Of a stretch of 64,000 bases of DNA, positions 42,281-53,700 are shown piece after piece. Positions within the stretch are counted from its first letter, which is position 1; the number at the start of each line of letters is the position of its first letter. Under the pieces are notes generated by a model that worked only from the letters and a program-made list of their open reading frames with translations, was not told where the DNA came from and ran no database searches. A program made the position numbers and the translations under genes. Source of the stretch: Rachicladosporium sp. CCFEE 5018 (Eukaryota; Ascomycota; Dothideomycetes; Cladosporiales; Cladosporiaceae); NCBI GenBank assembly GCA_002077045.2, contig KZ111150.1:1177550-1241549 (forward strand), read 5' to 3'.

Positions 42281-44835
42281 ATGCGTCTCTCCATCTTGTT
42301 ACCATTGGCGCTAACGGTGTCATGCGTCCATGGTCTGCCTCAGTCAGCAGAAGAGATCGTCTTCTGTGGCAGTCAGCCCTACTATCCATCCAGAGTAAGC
42401 GTGCGTCGCTGTATGAGACCGGAGGGCTTCACTCACATTGTTTCCAGTACACTTGCTATACTGGCGACTTCCTGTGCCCGATCCTGGACGGTACACCGAC
42501 CTTGCGATGCGGCCCTGACTGTTATCTACCGTCGATGTATGGCTGTCAGAACGACAAGCTTGTCTATCCTCCCCAATCCGGCGCAAGCTCAGCAGGAGGT
42601 GTTTCAGCAACCGCGACAGCAAGTGGGCCAGCCATCTCCTCTGCGAGTGCGAGTTCAAGTGCTGCGACCTGCAGCGAGACTCCCACAACCTTCCACCTCA
42701 GCGACGGGCCATACGAGAACTACTTCTACTCCGATTGCCACGGTGCGAACCACGTGGTAGTCACGAGTCCTCGCGATGACAGTAATTTGACTATCATCGG
42801 GCCTCGACTGATCGTAGCCTGGCCTGCAGGCAACTCAGGCACCCTTGCGTTCTTCGCTCCTAGCAACGGCATCAATGGCACACTTGGGATCAAGCTAGCT
42901 AACGGGACTTCGGACCAGCCACTGTCAGCAGTGTATGAGCCAGGTAACTCCAGCTCGCTGACCGGGAATGACCGTGTAGGCGTCAGCTCGCTTATCGAGT
43001 TCAACTCATCCGCGATCATGAACATTGCGATCCTCGGTAGCATTCGCACGATTCGCGACTACACCGAAGGCCCAAGTATCCTCATACCTAAGATCCAGGA
43101 CGCCATCGTGATTAGCGAAATCGCAGATGGCGGCGTGCTGCTCTCGAGAGTATGGCTGGATAATGAGACGTCCACGCAGCTATCCTTCACCCCTACTGGT
43201 GATGCAGGATCCATTAAGATCAACAACCGTAGCCTTGAGCTAGAGGCTGGGACCTACAACTTCTCTGCTTCGTTCGACTACCCGCAGCTTACGCAGCTGA
43301 ATGCCTCCAAGGTACTCAATGAACAGTCGCAGGACTTGATCACACAGAGTCCCGATCAAGCCAAGTCACTATCTTTCTTATCCTACTCCGAGAAGCTACT
43401 TGCAGGCACTTGGCGCTTCCTGACATACTTTGGGCGTGATTCAATGATTTCACTGCTACTACTTCAACCTGTGCTGTCCGAGGGAGAAGGCGGTGCTGTC
43501 GAAGCAGTCATTGGCGCCGTTCTCGAGCGTTTGAATCGCACAGACGGCTCCGTCGCGCACGAGGAGACGCTAGGAGATTACGCTACATACCTCGCCGCTC
43601 AGGAGAACAAGACTGATACTGCACCTCAGTACGACTACAAGATGATAGACTCTGACTACTACCTGCCAGTCGCAATGGATGCATACTTCATCCGCAGCAG
43701 CGTAGGCCAAAGCCGCGCAAGTCCCTTCCTTGCCAAGCAAGCCACTGTCAACCCAGCCAATGCAGGCTTGAGCTACGCTGATCTTGCTCGCATCAGTGCA
43801 GAGAAGATCATGAACACTTCCGCGCCATTCGCGCAGCCCGGTGGCCAAATACAGGGAAACTTGATCCACCTGAAAGAAGGACAGATCGTTGGCGAATGGC
43901 GTGACAGTACCTACGGCATTGGTGGTGGCCGTATCCCCTACGATGTGAACGCTGCGCTCGTTCCCGCTGGCCTCCGCGCGATAGCTGCCCTTTCTGCTGC
44001 TGGCTTCTTTCCGGAGTACCCAGAGTGGAACACCACTGCAGCTGAGTATGCTCAGGTATGGGAGGACTCCACGCTTGCCTTCTTTGAGGTCAGGGTCCCC
44101 GCTGCCGACGCTCGTAGTCTGGTCACCAGCTACACGCAAGAAGCAGGCTTTGGTTTCCCCTCGAACGTCGACAACATTACTTCCGACGTCGTCTTCCACG
44201 GCTTGGCACTCGAGGGCAACAACGACCTTTCTAATGTCAAAGTGATGAACAGCGACGATTCTTTCCGCCACTTCCTGTTGAACACGACACAACAAGATCA
44301 GTTGACTGCATTCGTCAATCAGACTGCGAACAATATCCTCGCGCCCTACCCAGTTGGTCTCAGCAACCCAGTCGGCATGCTGGTGGCCAATCCCGCCTAT
44401 GGTGATGAGCCAGTGTACAACGCAAACTTCACTAATAACTTCTACCACGGTACTGTTGTCTGGTCGTGGCAGATGGCTATGATGGTATGTCGTATCGCGC
44501 ACTTTCAAAGACTGAAACGGCATACTGACACCGCATCACAGGCTGCCGGACTTGAACGCCAAATCTCCCGCTGCACCTCGTCCAGCGTGCCAGACTTCTG
44601 CTCCGACTCGATTGTCAGCGCCAATGCACTTGCAGCGTACAATCATCTGTGGGATCTCATTGACTCAAAGTCGGACTTGCTGAGCTCGGAGGTGTGGTCA
44701 TGGGAGTACAACGATGGCTTTGAGGCGTTTCCGCTCGGAGCTTTGCCACCGCCTGCGGGAAGCAACCCAACGGAAAGTGACATCAGGCAGTTGTGGAGCT
44801 TGACATTCTTAGCTGTCAAGAGGGCGCACTTCTGA
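42281..44835 (+). CDS. Secreted six-hairpin-type glycoside hydrolase, copy A
   Basis: Exons 42281-42394, 42448-44484 and 44542-44835 give 814 residues. A signal peptide (MRLSILLPLALTVSCVHG) is followed by a Cys-rich module (FCGSQPYYPSR, YTCYTGDFLCP, RCGPDCYLPS), a Ser/Ala/Thr linker and a beta-rich domain. The catalytic part has WRFLTYFGRDSM (about 361-371), which resembles amylo-alpha-1,6-glucosidase-like (alpha/alpha)6 barrels. GEWRDSTYGIGGGRIPYDV follows, then the C-terminal WEYNDGFEAFPLG. Many N-glycosylation sequons support secretion. Intron 2 is 57 nt and open in frame, so an unspliced reading would insert 19 residues. I cannot assign a substrate or a CAZy family with confidence. An extracellular carbohydrate-active role is inferred. 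Confidence 0.78.
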
Positions 44836-44976
44836 GGAGTATTGAAACACGAGACACTCCCGGGTCTTAATCAACGGTACTGAAAGAAACAAAAGGGCCT
44901 AACAGATGAGTGATTGAAAAGCTTACGCGCAATCAGTGATGCCGAGTAGTGATGTTGAATTATCAATGCTCTATCG

Positions 44977-45677
44977 TTACACCACCGGATCGCTGAACTT
45001 CTGCGCCACAGGCACAGTGCTCGCAAAGCTTGGCCGCTCTTCCAGCTTGCGCCAGTACCTTTCCATAGCAGGATACTCGTTCTTCCATCCGTGATCCGGC
45101 CAACGTACTGCCATGAAGCCTAGTACGCTGCACGTTGCAATGTCAGCAATGGTAAGTCGATCTTCGAACAGGTAGCCGCTTGACACTGCTCGCTCTTCCA
45201 CCCAGGCATTGAGTGCTCGAAGACCGCCAGTGACCTTGCGCATCTGTCTGCATAGCCTGTCAGTGTACTGCATTTGCGATCAGGTGGACCGCTTGAGACG
45301 TGCCGGTCTTTCCACGGTTGACTCTCCTTCTCCCGCTTCATCTCGAAGAATGCCAGCACGAGTGCATCGCAGACGCCGTCAGCCACTACCTCGATCTGTT
45401 TGGCGAGCAATCGTTCATCGACATCCTTGGGCAGTAGCGAAGAATCTGGGTACTTCGTCTCTAGCCAATCGAGGATGTAGTGAGACTCGTAAACTGCTTT
45501 GCCGTCATCCAGGATCAACACTGGTAATTTCTCCAGCGGGTTGTGGGTTGGCGTCTGTGTCGTGTGATCCCAGGGGACTTCTGTCTGGAGTTCGAAGGGG
45601 AGCTTCTTTTCTTGAAGGGCGATGCGGATCTTCCTCGCGTATGGGGAGGGGGTGGCGGAGATGAGGTGCCAGACCAT
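44977..45677 (-). CDS. Glutathione S-transferase
   Basis: A cytosolic GST conjugating or reducing with glutathione. Exons 45677-45300 and 45243-44977 give about 214 residues. The N-terminal thioredoxin fold shows SPYARKIRIALQEKKLPF and LPVLILDDGKAVYESHYILDWLE, where the Glu-Ser pair binds the glutathione glutamyl group. The C-terminal helical domain has LFEDRLTIADIATCSVLGF. The intron donor is ambiguous: GTCTCA (56 nt, giving KDRHMRKVTGG) is used here, while a GC donor three bases upstream with an earlier acceptor would also keep the frame. It converges on the glycosidase and is divergent from the EFM7-like gene. Confidence 0.85.
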
Positions 45678-45957
45678 GTTGTCGGTACAAGTCAATAGCG
45701 ACTGTGATAAGAAAGTAGGAAAGCAGAAGTAGTGAGAAAGACAGCCTTACCACAATCTGATTGTCGACCTCTACTTCGTCATTGATCTTCCAGCTTGTAT
45801 CTCTCCTCATTCTCTCGCCCATCTCCTCGGCCTGGGTCGATGACGTGCCAAGGCTTCTGGCCGAAGTCGCGTCGTGTTCGCGTAACCTCACATCAAGCGA
45901 TTTCGTCCGTGTAAGCACCCCGTGCCTACACACTGCGCTTCCTAGCGAGGTCAAAAC

Positions 45958-46601
45958 ATGTCACTCATTGACCTCGTGCAGGTGATAGCGCCTGACCGCG
46001 AAGAAGGGCCCGAAGACATCTTCGCAGCTGCTCCAATGTGGCTATTTCCGGATGACACCGTCAACATGCATGGAGATCCGGAAAGTCTCATCGTGTACAA
46101 AAGCAGCCGCTTCGGAGAGATACGACTGCAGACCGCAGATCCGAACAAGGAAGATGAGCGGCGATTATTCAGTCATTATCTGTGGAACGCTGGACTGAAG
46201 CTTGCTGAGCTGATCAGCCAACCCAAGGCAGACAGCGCCTGGAGTGTCCATGACGAGAGAGTAGTAGAGCTTGGTGCAGGTGCGATAGAAACGCTGTAAC
46301 AGCAAATCAGACTCGGGCTGATGGTAGGTAGGTGTTGGGCTAGGTGGCATTGTGGCGATGTTAGCGGGTGCAAGCGAGGTTGCTATCACTGACTACCCAG
46401 CGCCTGTGGTACTTGAAAATATCCTACGTAATGTAGACGCGAATCTACTATGCGACGTACGTAGTTCCGCAAGAGTGGAAGGCCATGCATGGGGTGTGTT
46501 AGACACTGAATTTGCCACCGCAGGACGGGACAGGTATACGCGTATCCTTGCGGCAGACTGTTACTGGATGCAGGATCAGCATGAGAGCCTAGTTCAGTCG
46601 A
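45958..46601 (+). CDS. EFM7/NNT1-like protein methyltransferase, 3' end lost in gap
   Basis: A SAM-dependent methyltransferase of the family that in yeast (Efm7) modifies the N-terminus and a nearby Lys of elongation factor 1A. Exon 1 is 45958-46279, and exon 2 runs from 46344 to the contig end. The opening PEDIFAAAPMWLFPDD and FSHYLWNAGLKLAELI match the family. The SAM motif VELGAG continues across the 64-nt intron into GIVAMLAGASEVAITDYP. VEGHAWG is the family-specific block, and ILAADCYWM the post-II motif. The visible 193 residues are most of the expected 250 or so. The GST gene shares the 280-bp divergent promoter. Confidence 0.85.
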
Positions 46602-46701
46602 NNNNNNNNNNNNNNNNNNNNNNNNNNNNNNNNNNNNNNNNNNNNNNNNNNNNNNNNNNNNNNNNNNNNNNNNNNNNNNNNNNNNNNNNNNNNNNNNNNN
46701 N
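46602..46701. other. Assembly gap, 100 N
   Basis: Placeholder gap following the methyltransferase gene. The right contig begins 37 bases before the HET gene start. Confidence 0.98.
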
Positions 46702-46738
46702 GCGCCTCACTGATGCTTAAGTCTCATCACACCCAGCA

Positions 46739-48856
46739 ATGCCGCTCTGCGAAGTTTGCACTGGCCTCAACTTACCTGAACAGTTGGCACTCATTCCCAT
46801 CCGAGGACAGGACTCTGACCAAAGTGTCTGGTATGGCGAAGAAATCCGACATCACGCTTCAGGCGCCGCCTTGCGACGTGCCGCTCTGGAGGGCTGCCAG
46901 CTGTGCAACGTGCTTCAATGGGGTTTGTCACAGTCGGATGCAAAGTCGAATTCTGCCGACGAGACGATCCTGAAAGGCAATGCTGCAGACAGCGCTACCG
47001 GTGGGTGAGTCATCGTCCAGGAGGGACTTGCTGATCAGGACGCCTTCTGTCACGCATTCGGTGCAATTAGCGGCGTCGGTCGATCAGAAGGCGTCAGAAT
47101 CAAGTTCGCTTATGACGGCTTCCTTTCTCGCTACGCTCTCACTGCAACTGCTTGCTGCGCTGTGGTACTAATTGATGGCCTTCGTATGAGCACGTTCACG
47201 ATGGTTGCTGATGCGTCAGTTCATGGAGCTCAAGTAGGCGGAGTCATTGCAGACCAAGCTTCTCAAGCCAGATCGTGGCGCGAGTGGATTCACGAATGTG
47301 TAACCACACACGCTGCGTGCAAGTCGACGCTCGCTTCAGGATTCGGCCGCTTCCCCACACGCGTGATAGATGTCAGCTCAGGCGGGGAGGTCGTCCATCT
47401 GGTGTCAGGCTATAGTGTCAATGCTCCGTATGTGACGTTGTCGCATAGATGGGAATCTCAGCAACCTCTGTGCACTACGCAATTGAACTACAAAAGCCAT
47501 TTGCAACGTATACCGTGGTCCCTCCTGGGGCCCACCTTTCGCAATGCGATTGCGATCAATCGCAAGCTGGGCTATGACTATCTCTGGATTGATTCACTGT
47601 GTATCATTCAAGGTGATGAGGCAAATTGGGCCCATGAGTGTAAACGGATGACAGGTGTATATGGGAATGCTGTCGTCACCATAGCCGCCGAGGACGGTCT
47701 CGATGTATCCCTACACTCGACGGCAACAGGGTATATGACAGGCCACACAGAGCAGATACTTCTATCCCCAGATCAAGGCGGCCATCCCGTCGAAATCCAG
47801 ATCCGAGGGCCAGAGTCCTGCAACAGCTTGTATCCGTCCAGGAGTTCTCTCCAAACGCGAGGATGGGCTTTGCAAGAGTACCTGCTCTCCGCGCGTGTTC
47901 TTCAATTCTACGACTCCCAGACAGTTATGCGCTGCCTTGAAGGCGTGCGGGTCCACGATCGTAAGTGGACTCAAGCCCACCCCAGCAAATCGGATACTCG
48001 CGCACCATACGTGCCTAAAGACTTGCTACGAGCCTCGAGCTTAGTCGATCTGGAGGAGCGATGGTACGCTACGCTTGAGGAGTATACAGAACGCGATTTG
48101 ACTTACTACAAGGACCGACTTGCAGCACTCGCTGGTATTGCGAGGCTGGTCGGATGGAGACTCGCCGAACACGTTCGAACAAGATATCTCGCCGGTCTGT
48201 GGTCGCATGACATTGAACGTGGGCTGGCTTGGGAGACACAGTCCATCCGAGTGGGTGCATCTGCAAGAGGCATTGGCACGATGTTCACACCAAGCTGGGC
48301 GCCATTGAATGCTTTCGGACGCATTCACTTCTCATTCAACGAAGAACAATTCCAGTCATATCATCGATGGTCTGAATGGGCGGAACGGTCTCTGGGTCGT
48401 GAGCCGGCACCAGGCGAATGGATCTCTATAATCACCCTAGTAGCATGCACACCACTCTTATCTCTGGAGGATCCGTACGCTAAGATCAGAGGTGGCTACA
48501 TGTTCATTACCCTTGAAGGTATCGTGCACGCTAGCACTCTTGTTCTGACATCAGAGGATAGTCGGCACCTATGGTGGATGAGACTTCATGGGCTTGACTT
48601 GGACGTTCGCTTGCACATGGACGCTTACGAGTTCAGTGCTGCTGAAGCTGGCACTGAAGTCCTCTCGCTTATCCTTGCAGTAAGCCATGGCCACAGCGAG
48701 CATACTGTACTACATGCTATGTGCATACGGCAAGTACCTGGAGAGGCAGACACCTACCGCCGACTGGGTTTCACGAAAGGGCATGCGAATGGCGCCCGTG
48801 GAGACATGCTTGACCGCCTGTTACAAGTCGAGAGAACTCGGATCACTCTGATATAA
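46739..48856 (+). CDS. HET-domain protein
   Basis: Heterokaryon-incompatibility-domain proteins take part in nonself recognition and cell death in filamentous ascomycetes; the specificity of this one is unknown. Exons 46739-47004 and 47071-48856 give 683 residues. The N-terminus MPLCEVCTGLNL, a HH.S block and GCQLC are typical of the group. The HET core (about 207-300) reads YVTLSHRWE, GPTFRNAIAINRKLGYDYLWIDSLCIIQGD and MTGVYGNAVVTIAAE. SLQTRGWALQEYLLSARVL, a second family block, follows. The 66-nt intron (GTGAGT to GCAATTAG) removes an in-frame TGA and restores GVGRSEGVRIKF. No paired NLR or prion-like partner is visible, though the gap lies just upstream. Confidence 0.85.
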
Positions 48857-49354
48857 TCATAATCAGTTACTGCTCTGCGTGTGCCAATTGCCGCGTTGTG
48901 CTGTCAGCCGATTGGCGTTAGGATGAAGCCGGTCAGCCATTCGCTAGCACGCAACACCTTGTAGTCTCCGCTCGTCCAGCGCTAATTACGAGGACCTTGA
49001 CCGTGCCAAACTCAGGGCTCAAAATGCAGCGGGGATAATGCGTCACAACGCGTTACAGAAGTCTGGTGCAGCATGGGATGGAAAGCGTCGAGGCCATCAA
49101 GACGCCGCAGCGACGCTAAACGACAATGATGTTATAAGCCACGGATCTACGACTCAACTGCTCCTGCTTACGATGGAGGCCGTCTTAAGTAAGATCGCCC
49201 GAGCCTCAGCATCGTCCAAAGCGCACTCTTCAGTCGTCATGTAGTCTTCGCCGCTGAGAACTCATTCGTTTAACATCGACTCTCCTGACTGGGCACTATA
49301 TGTCTCAAACTTGAGCCGAGTCGAGTCCAGCAACTCTGTGTGTGACACGCGCAC
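48857..49354. other. Intergenic, convergent gene ends
   Basis: About 500 bp between the HET (+) and GFA (-) genes, with no feature recognised. Confidence 0.5.
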
Positions 49355-49993
49355 TCACAATGACTCTTTCTCGAACGGCTGGCCCAACGGCCCAGCCGCC
49401 TCAAATCCTCGTACCTTCGCCTCACCAGCTCCTGGACACCACGCCACACGATCTTTCACATACTGCTCCAGCCTCGGCTTGATCTTCGTCTCCATCAAGT
49501 TGAAGTCATCGATAGTGCCGATACGCGTGATCAGCAGACCAGGGTAGCCGGAAGAGATGCGATACATCAGGGTGCCACAGACGGAGCAAAAGTGGTTCTC
49601 CATCGTGTTGCCGCTTTCGATCGTGGCTGATTGGGCATACTTGGTGAGCTTGTCTTTACCACGGGTATGAGTCGTGTACTTCTCCTTGACGATGAAGTTC
49701 GAGGCGAACATGGAGGCTGTGATCTTGTGGCCTGTTATGGAAACATCAGTGATGAGGCGTGGAAAGTGATTGGAGGGGATATCGTACAGTCTGAGCAGTT
49801 ACAGATGAAGCTGTCCACGAAGCCGGGCTTTTCTGTTGGCTATCAATGAGGTCAGCTTCAGGCCGTTCGCTCAATGGACTGTATCTCAGCTTACGAAAAG
49901 TATCTGCACGGCACCGCAAAAGCATGTCGCCGTAGCCTTGTCGGCATCAGGGCCGCCTTGCACGCCTTCTGAGGGAAGGAGAATGCGACTCAT
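49355..49993 (-). CDS. GFA-domain (glutathione-dependent formaldehyde-activating-like) protein
   Basis: A small zinc protein of the GFA/CENP-V family. Exons 49993-49895, 49839-49788 and 49731-49355 give 175 residues with matching phases. Zinc-site cysteines occur in TCFCGAV, FICNCSDC and FCSVCGTLMY. The second intron splits a Cys codon, giving CSDCHKITASMFASNF, the conserved middle block. Despite the family name, the catalytic role in formaldehyde-glutathione chemistry is disputed, so only a zinc-dependent small-molecule or thiol role is safe to say. It is divergent from the sterol-transfer gene across about 775 bp. Confidence 0.88.
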
Positions 49994-50768
49994 GGTGTTG
50001 GTCTGACGGTTGATGATATGATGCGAATGCGGCGGAAGACAGCAGATGGAAATGAGGGAGAGAAAGCAGACGGCCTTCCGTTCAATTTACTTATCAGTAA
50101 TGGCAAAGGGCGGGGGTGATGCTGTTCTTATGTAGACATCTTTCCAGCTGTGCGGTTGTAAAGCGGCATTTCTTGGGTCATAATCCTAACGCCTCGCTCG
50201 ACCAAGGTCGAAGATAAGGTAAGCCATCTAGACGTCCTGGAGCTTACGTCGTGCGGTTCCATTCGAACGAAACTCGGTTTCTCGCTTCGTCACATGAAAG
50301 AACCTCCTGCCGAAGCTTTGCCGAACGCGATGGAGGCTACTACATGTAGTCACGAGCATATAAGCTTGTGCATGTTTGGGAGTGGATAGCTAAGGTCGGT
50401 AGTCGAGAAGAAGGTTTGAACCTAAGCTCAAGCTCAAGAAGCGTCATACGTGAAAGTCTGTTCGCTAAATCTGCATATATAGTCTGTACTCCACTATGCA
50501 CGTCACGGCGAAGCGCGTGTTGGACAAAGTTGGCATGTGAGCGTGATGGTAAGGTACTCCCACTACACTCTTTCCGTGATAGACATCGTGCTCTCAGTGA
50601 GTGTCCCAATCGAGAACTTCATCTGGCGAAGAGAAAAGCAGCATGGCCCTCCTTGAAGCTACATGACCCAGCATTGTCTGACTACACCTTCCTGCAAGAC
50701 AACTCCAGTCGCCGTTGGCAGGCTGTAGTCTACGATCGCATCAACTCCCCCACGAGAACCACGGAGAT
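49994..50768. other. Divergent intergenic region, GFA and sterol-transfer genes
   Basis: About 775 bp containing both promoters; no coding feature is supported. Frames of 90-146 codons end inside the start of the sterol-transfer gene. Confidence 0.5.
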
Positions 50769-53700
50769 ATGGCAACCACCGCGGCGCAATCAGTCGATCG
50801 TCCTCTGAATCTGATTCCTGTAGGCTTGAAAGAAGCTGCTCTGGACTCGCCGACCTTTCGCGCAACAGCACTCCATTTCGCCGAGCAGATCGAGCAAGTT
50901 GAGCGATGGCTAGAGGGGTATGTCCGCGCTGCGTCGAAGCTAGTGATCGAGGTCTCCGCTCTAGAGACGCTCATCAACGGCGTCTTAGCCCAAAGCTCAC
51001 CTCCTGCTGGTGTCAGCGAGGCGGTGCTAGATCATGACTATACTCTCCTTGCCCTCATGCGGTACGGAGAAGGCGCACGAGAGTTCTGGAACACGACATT
51101 GCGAGGTGTGAAGAAGTACGACAACATCGTCGTCGAGCCGATCAAGTCATTCTTGTCCAACGAGCTGAAGGCATTCAAGGACGTCAGACGCGCCCTGGAG
51201 ACTGCTCAGAAGAATTTCGACGGTGTGATCTCGCGGTATCTTGGGCAGAACAAGTCGAAAGAGGCGAGCAGTCTCAGAGAAGACGCGTTCCAGGTACACG
51301 AAGCGAGGAAGGCGTACCTGAAGGCCGCGATGGACTTCTGTGTCTTGTCGCCTCAGCTGAGATTCACGCTAGACAAGCTACTTGTGAAAGTCTTTTCCGA
51401 GCAATGGAAAGAAATGCGACTCGCAAGAGAGGCAAACACACCACTGTTCAGCAAGTGGAACGGAGAGATGGACCGAGTACGAGGTTGGAGTAAGGAGATG
51501 GAGGAGTCTGAGCGAGCGTTCAAGAGGGAGCTGGTCACTGCAAGGAGGCAGATTGAAGACAGTGCGGAGCACATGTGGCGTCCAGCGAGGGAGCTTGAGA
51601 GTTACAGTGCGTCTACTGTGCCGTATCTGGGTACAGGGACGTCTGGGCCCAACACTGCACCCTCCGCTACTTCGCCAGGTCTGAACAAAGCGGAGAAGCA
51701 AGGATGGCTGTTCATCAAGACGCTGTCTGGCAAGCCTACACGCACTGTGTGGTCACGAAGGTGGTTCTTTGTGAAGAACGGAATCTTTGGATGGCTGGTG
51801 CAAGGAGCTCGATCTGGCGGCGTTGAAGAGAGCGAGAAGATCGGTGTACTTCTGTGCAGTGTACGACCTGCGTTCCAAGAGGAAAGACGCTTCTGTTTCG
51901 ACGTGAAGACGAAGGATACGAGTATCATCCTGCAAGCTGAAACGCAAGCAGAGCTCACTGAATGGATAAGCGCGTTCGAGATGGCGAAGCGGAAGGCACT
52001 CCAAGATCCTGCGAGCACGGAGGTGAGTGGCACTGTCGGAGTCGACCCTGCGTTCGCGATCAGTCCACCTGTCGCGCCAGAGCTCGCGGCGAAAGTGGAA
52101 GACCGCCACGCTCGAGACGCAAGTGACGACATGAACGGTCTCGCTGCACCAGAACGTGCGGAGACTACGGGCGGCATCGCCAACAGGGCCAGCTTCGATG
52201 TCAACCCCAATCGAAGAGTCACGAGCCTAGAGCGTGGGGAGGGCGAAGGCACACGTGAACACGCCGCTCGCATCATCCAGAAGCTTGATCTGCACAAACG
52301 ATCTGCCGCATCATCTTCTGGTGGCCCACAAGGTATCGCAAGCTTGATCAGCGCGAGTCATAACATTCTGCCGGTGGGTCCTGGTGCACCAGCACCGACA
52401 AGCGGCGAGACACCATATCGTAGCTTCACGATGTCAAGCAGCTCCCTCGCACCATCGACACTTGCGAATCCTCCAGCTGCCACGAATCTCAGTCACACAG
52501 CCGTGGTCATTAGTGGGGAGCGCGATCTTGGTCGTATGGACGGCTCAGCGGTGCCATCTGGCATTTTGGCCAATCTTTGGGGTACAACAGCTTGGGGCTA
52601 CGTGAACAAGCTGGGTGAAGATGGCCAGATGTCGCAGGCTACACCCGCATCAGCATCAGAGCGACCAGATACAGGAATCGCTCCTACTACCGCCCAAGAT
52701 GACCTTGGCATCATGGATGGCGAGTCAGAGAATAGGCTTCTCGTGCTTGGCGACCCATCTGTTGGTCTCGGAAGCCTAGCACATCGCAAGACTATGAGCA
52801 CTGCGGACATTGTAGCAACGGCAACTCCGATAAGCGGGGCAAAGGAGCCGACAAATGCTTACCCGAACTACTACCCGCTTGCACTCAAGGCACAGCAAGC
52901 GCAGTTTCGCATGCTGTTCCCATCCTTGGTGGCAAATGACAAGGTGGTACTCGTCTTCAGGGCAACCTGGAACCCAAATGAGCAGCAGGACTTTCCTGGA
53001 CGAGTCTATGTCACGACAAAAGCTGTGTACTTCTACAGTCATCATCTTGGGCTCGTGCTGACCACTAGCGTCGACTTAAGCAGCATTGAAGAGGTCACCG
53101 CAGCACCTGGGCGAGATTGCGATTTCATGTACCTACACCTCAAAGACAACAACTCACGAATCGACGAACTCCGTCGCATCACGATCAAGATCTTCCTTGA
53201 ACCACTCCGGCTACTGCAGAGGCGCCTCAGCTACCTTGTACACAATGCTGCTGCTGAGAGGCCGAGTGAGATCGAAGAAGTGCTCAAGACGCTGATCAGA
53301 ATGGAAGGCGAGGATCTCAAGCGCAGCTCTTCTGTCGAAAGCTGGGAAGACGTACGCTACACTCCTGATGAGGGAGCCACAGGACAGCTAGACTCCCGAC
53401 GGCCTCGCAACGTCAAGGCGAGTCTGCACGTCGACGGCAACCTTTACGGCGAGCCCACCAGAACTGGCAAGGAGATACAGAAGTTCAAGCTTCCATCATC
53501 GGCAGTGCAGTATGCGCCGCAAGGTATGCGTGCGTTCATCTCACGGGACTTTAACGTCAGTGCAAAGGCCCTGTTCCACGTGGTCTTCGGGGACAAGAGT
53601 GCTGTCTTCCAGCTGCTGTACTGCAATCGCTGGGGTGCCGATATCGTGCAGTCTCCATGGACGAAGCCAGACGGAGCAGCCCACTGGACTCATCACTTCT

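Larger units (their letters stand above)
32811..44427. repeat. Direct repeat 2, copy A (sterol transfer to glycosidase)
   Basis: Colinear with 52341-64000, starting at the gap edge. The offset is 19530 at the start, 19536 through the isochorismatase and KH genes, 19531 at the aldolase and 19573 in the glycosidase, so only small indels separate the copies over 11.6 kb. The partner continues to the end of the window. Confidence 0.92.

Noticed and set aside
43570..44523. A 317-codon minus-strand open frame
   Set aside because: Antisense to the glycosidase exon, which has clear motifs and a signal peptide; the antisense protein shows none.
45243..45312. GC-AG intron in the GST gene
   Set aside because: A GC donor with acceptor at GACAG keeps the frame, but a GT donor (GTCTCA) with acceptor GCAGACAG does so as well; sequence alone does not decide, so it is not claimed as a second GC-AG intron.
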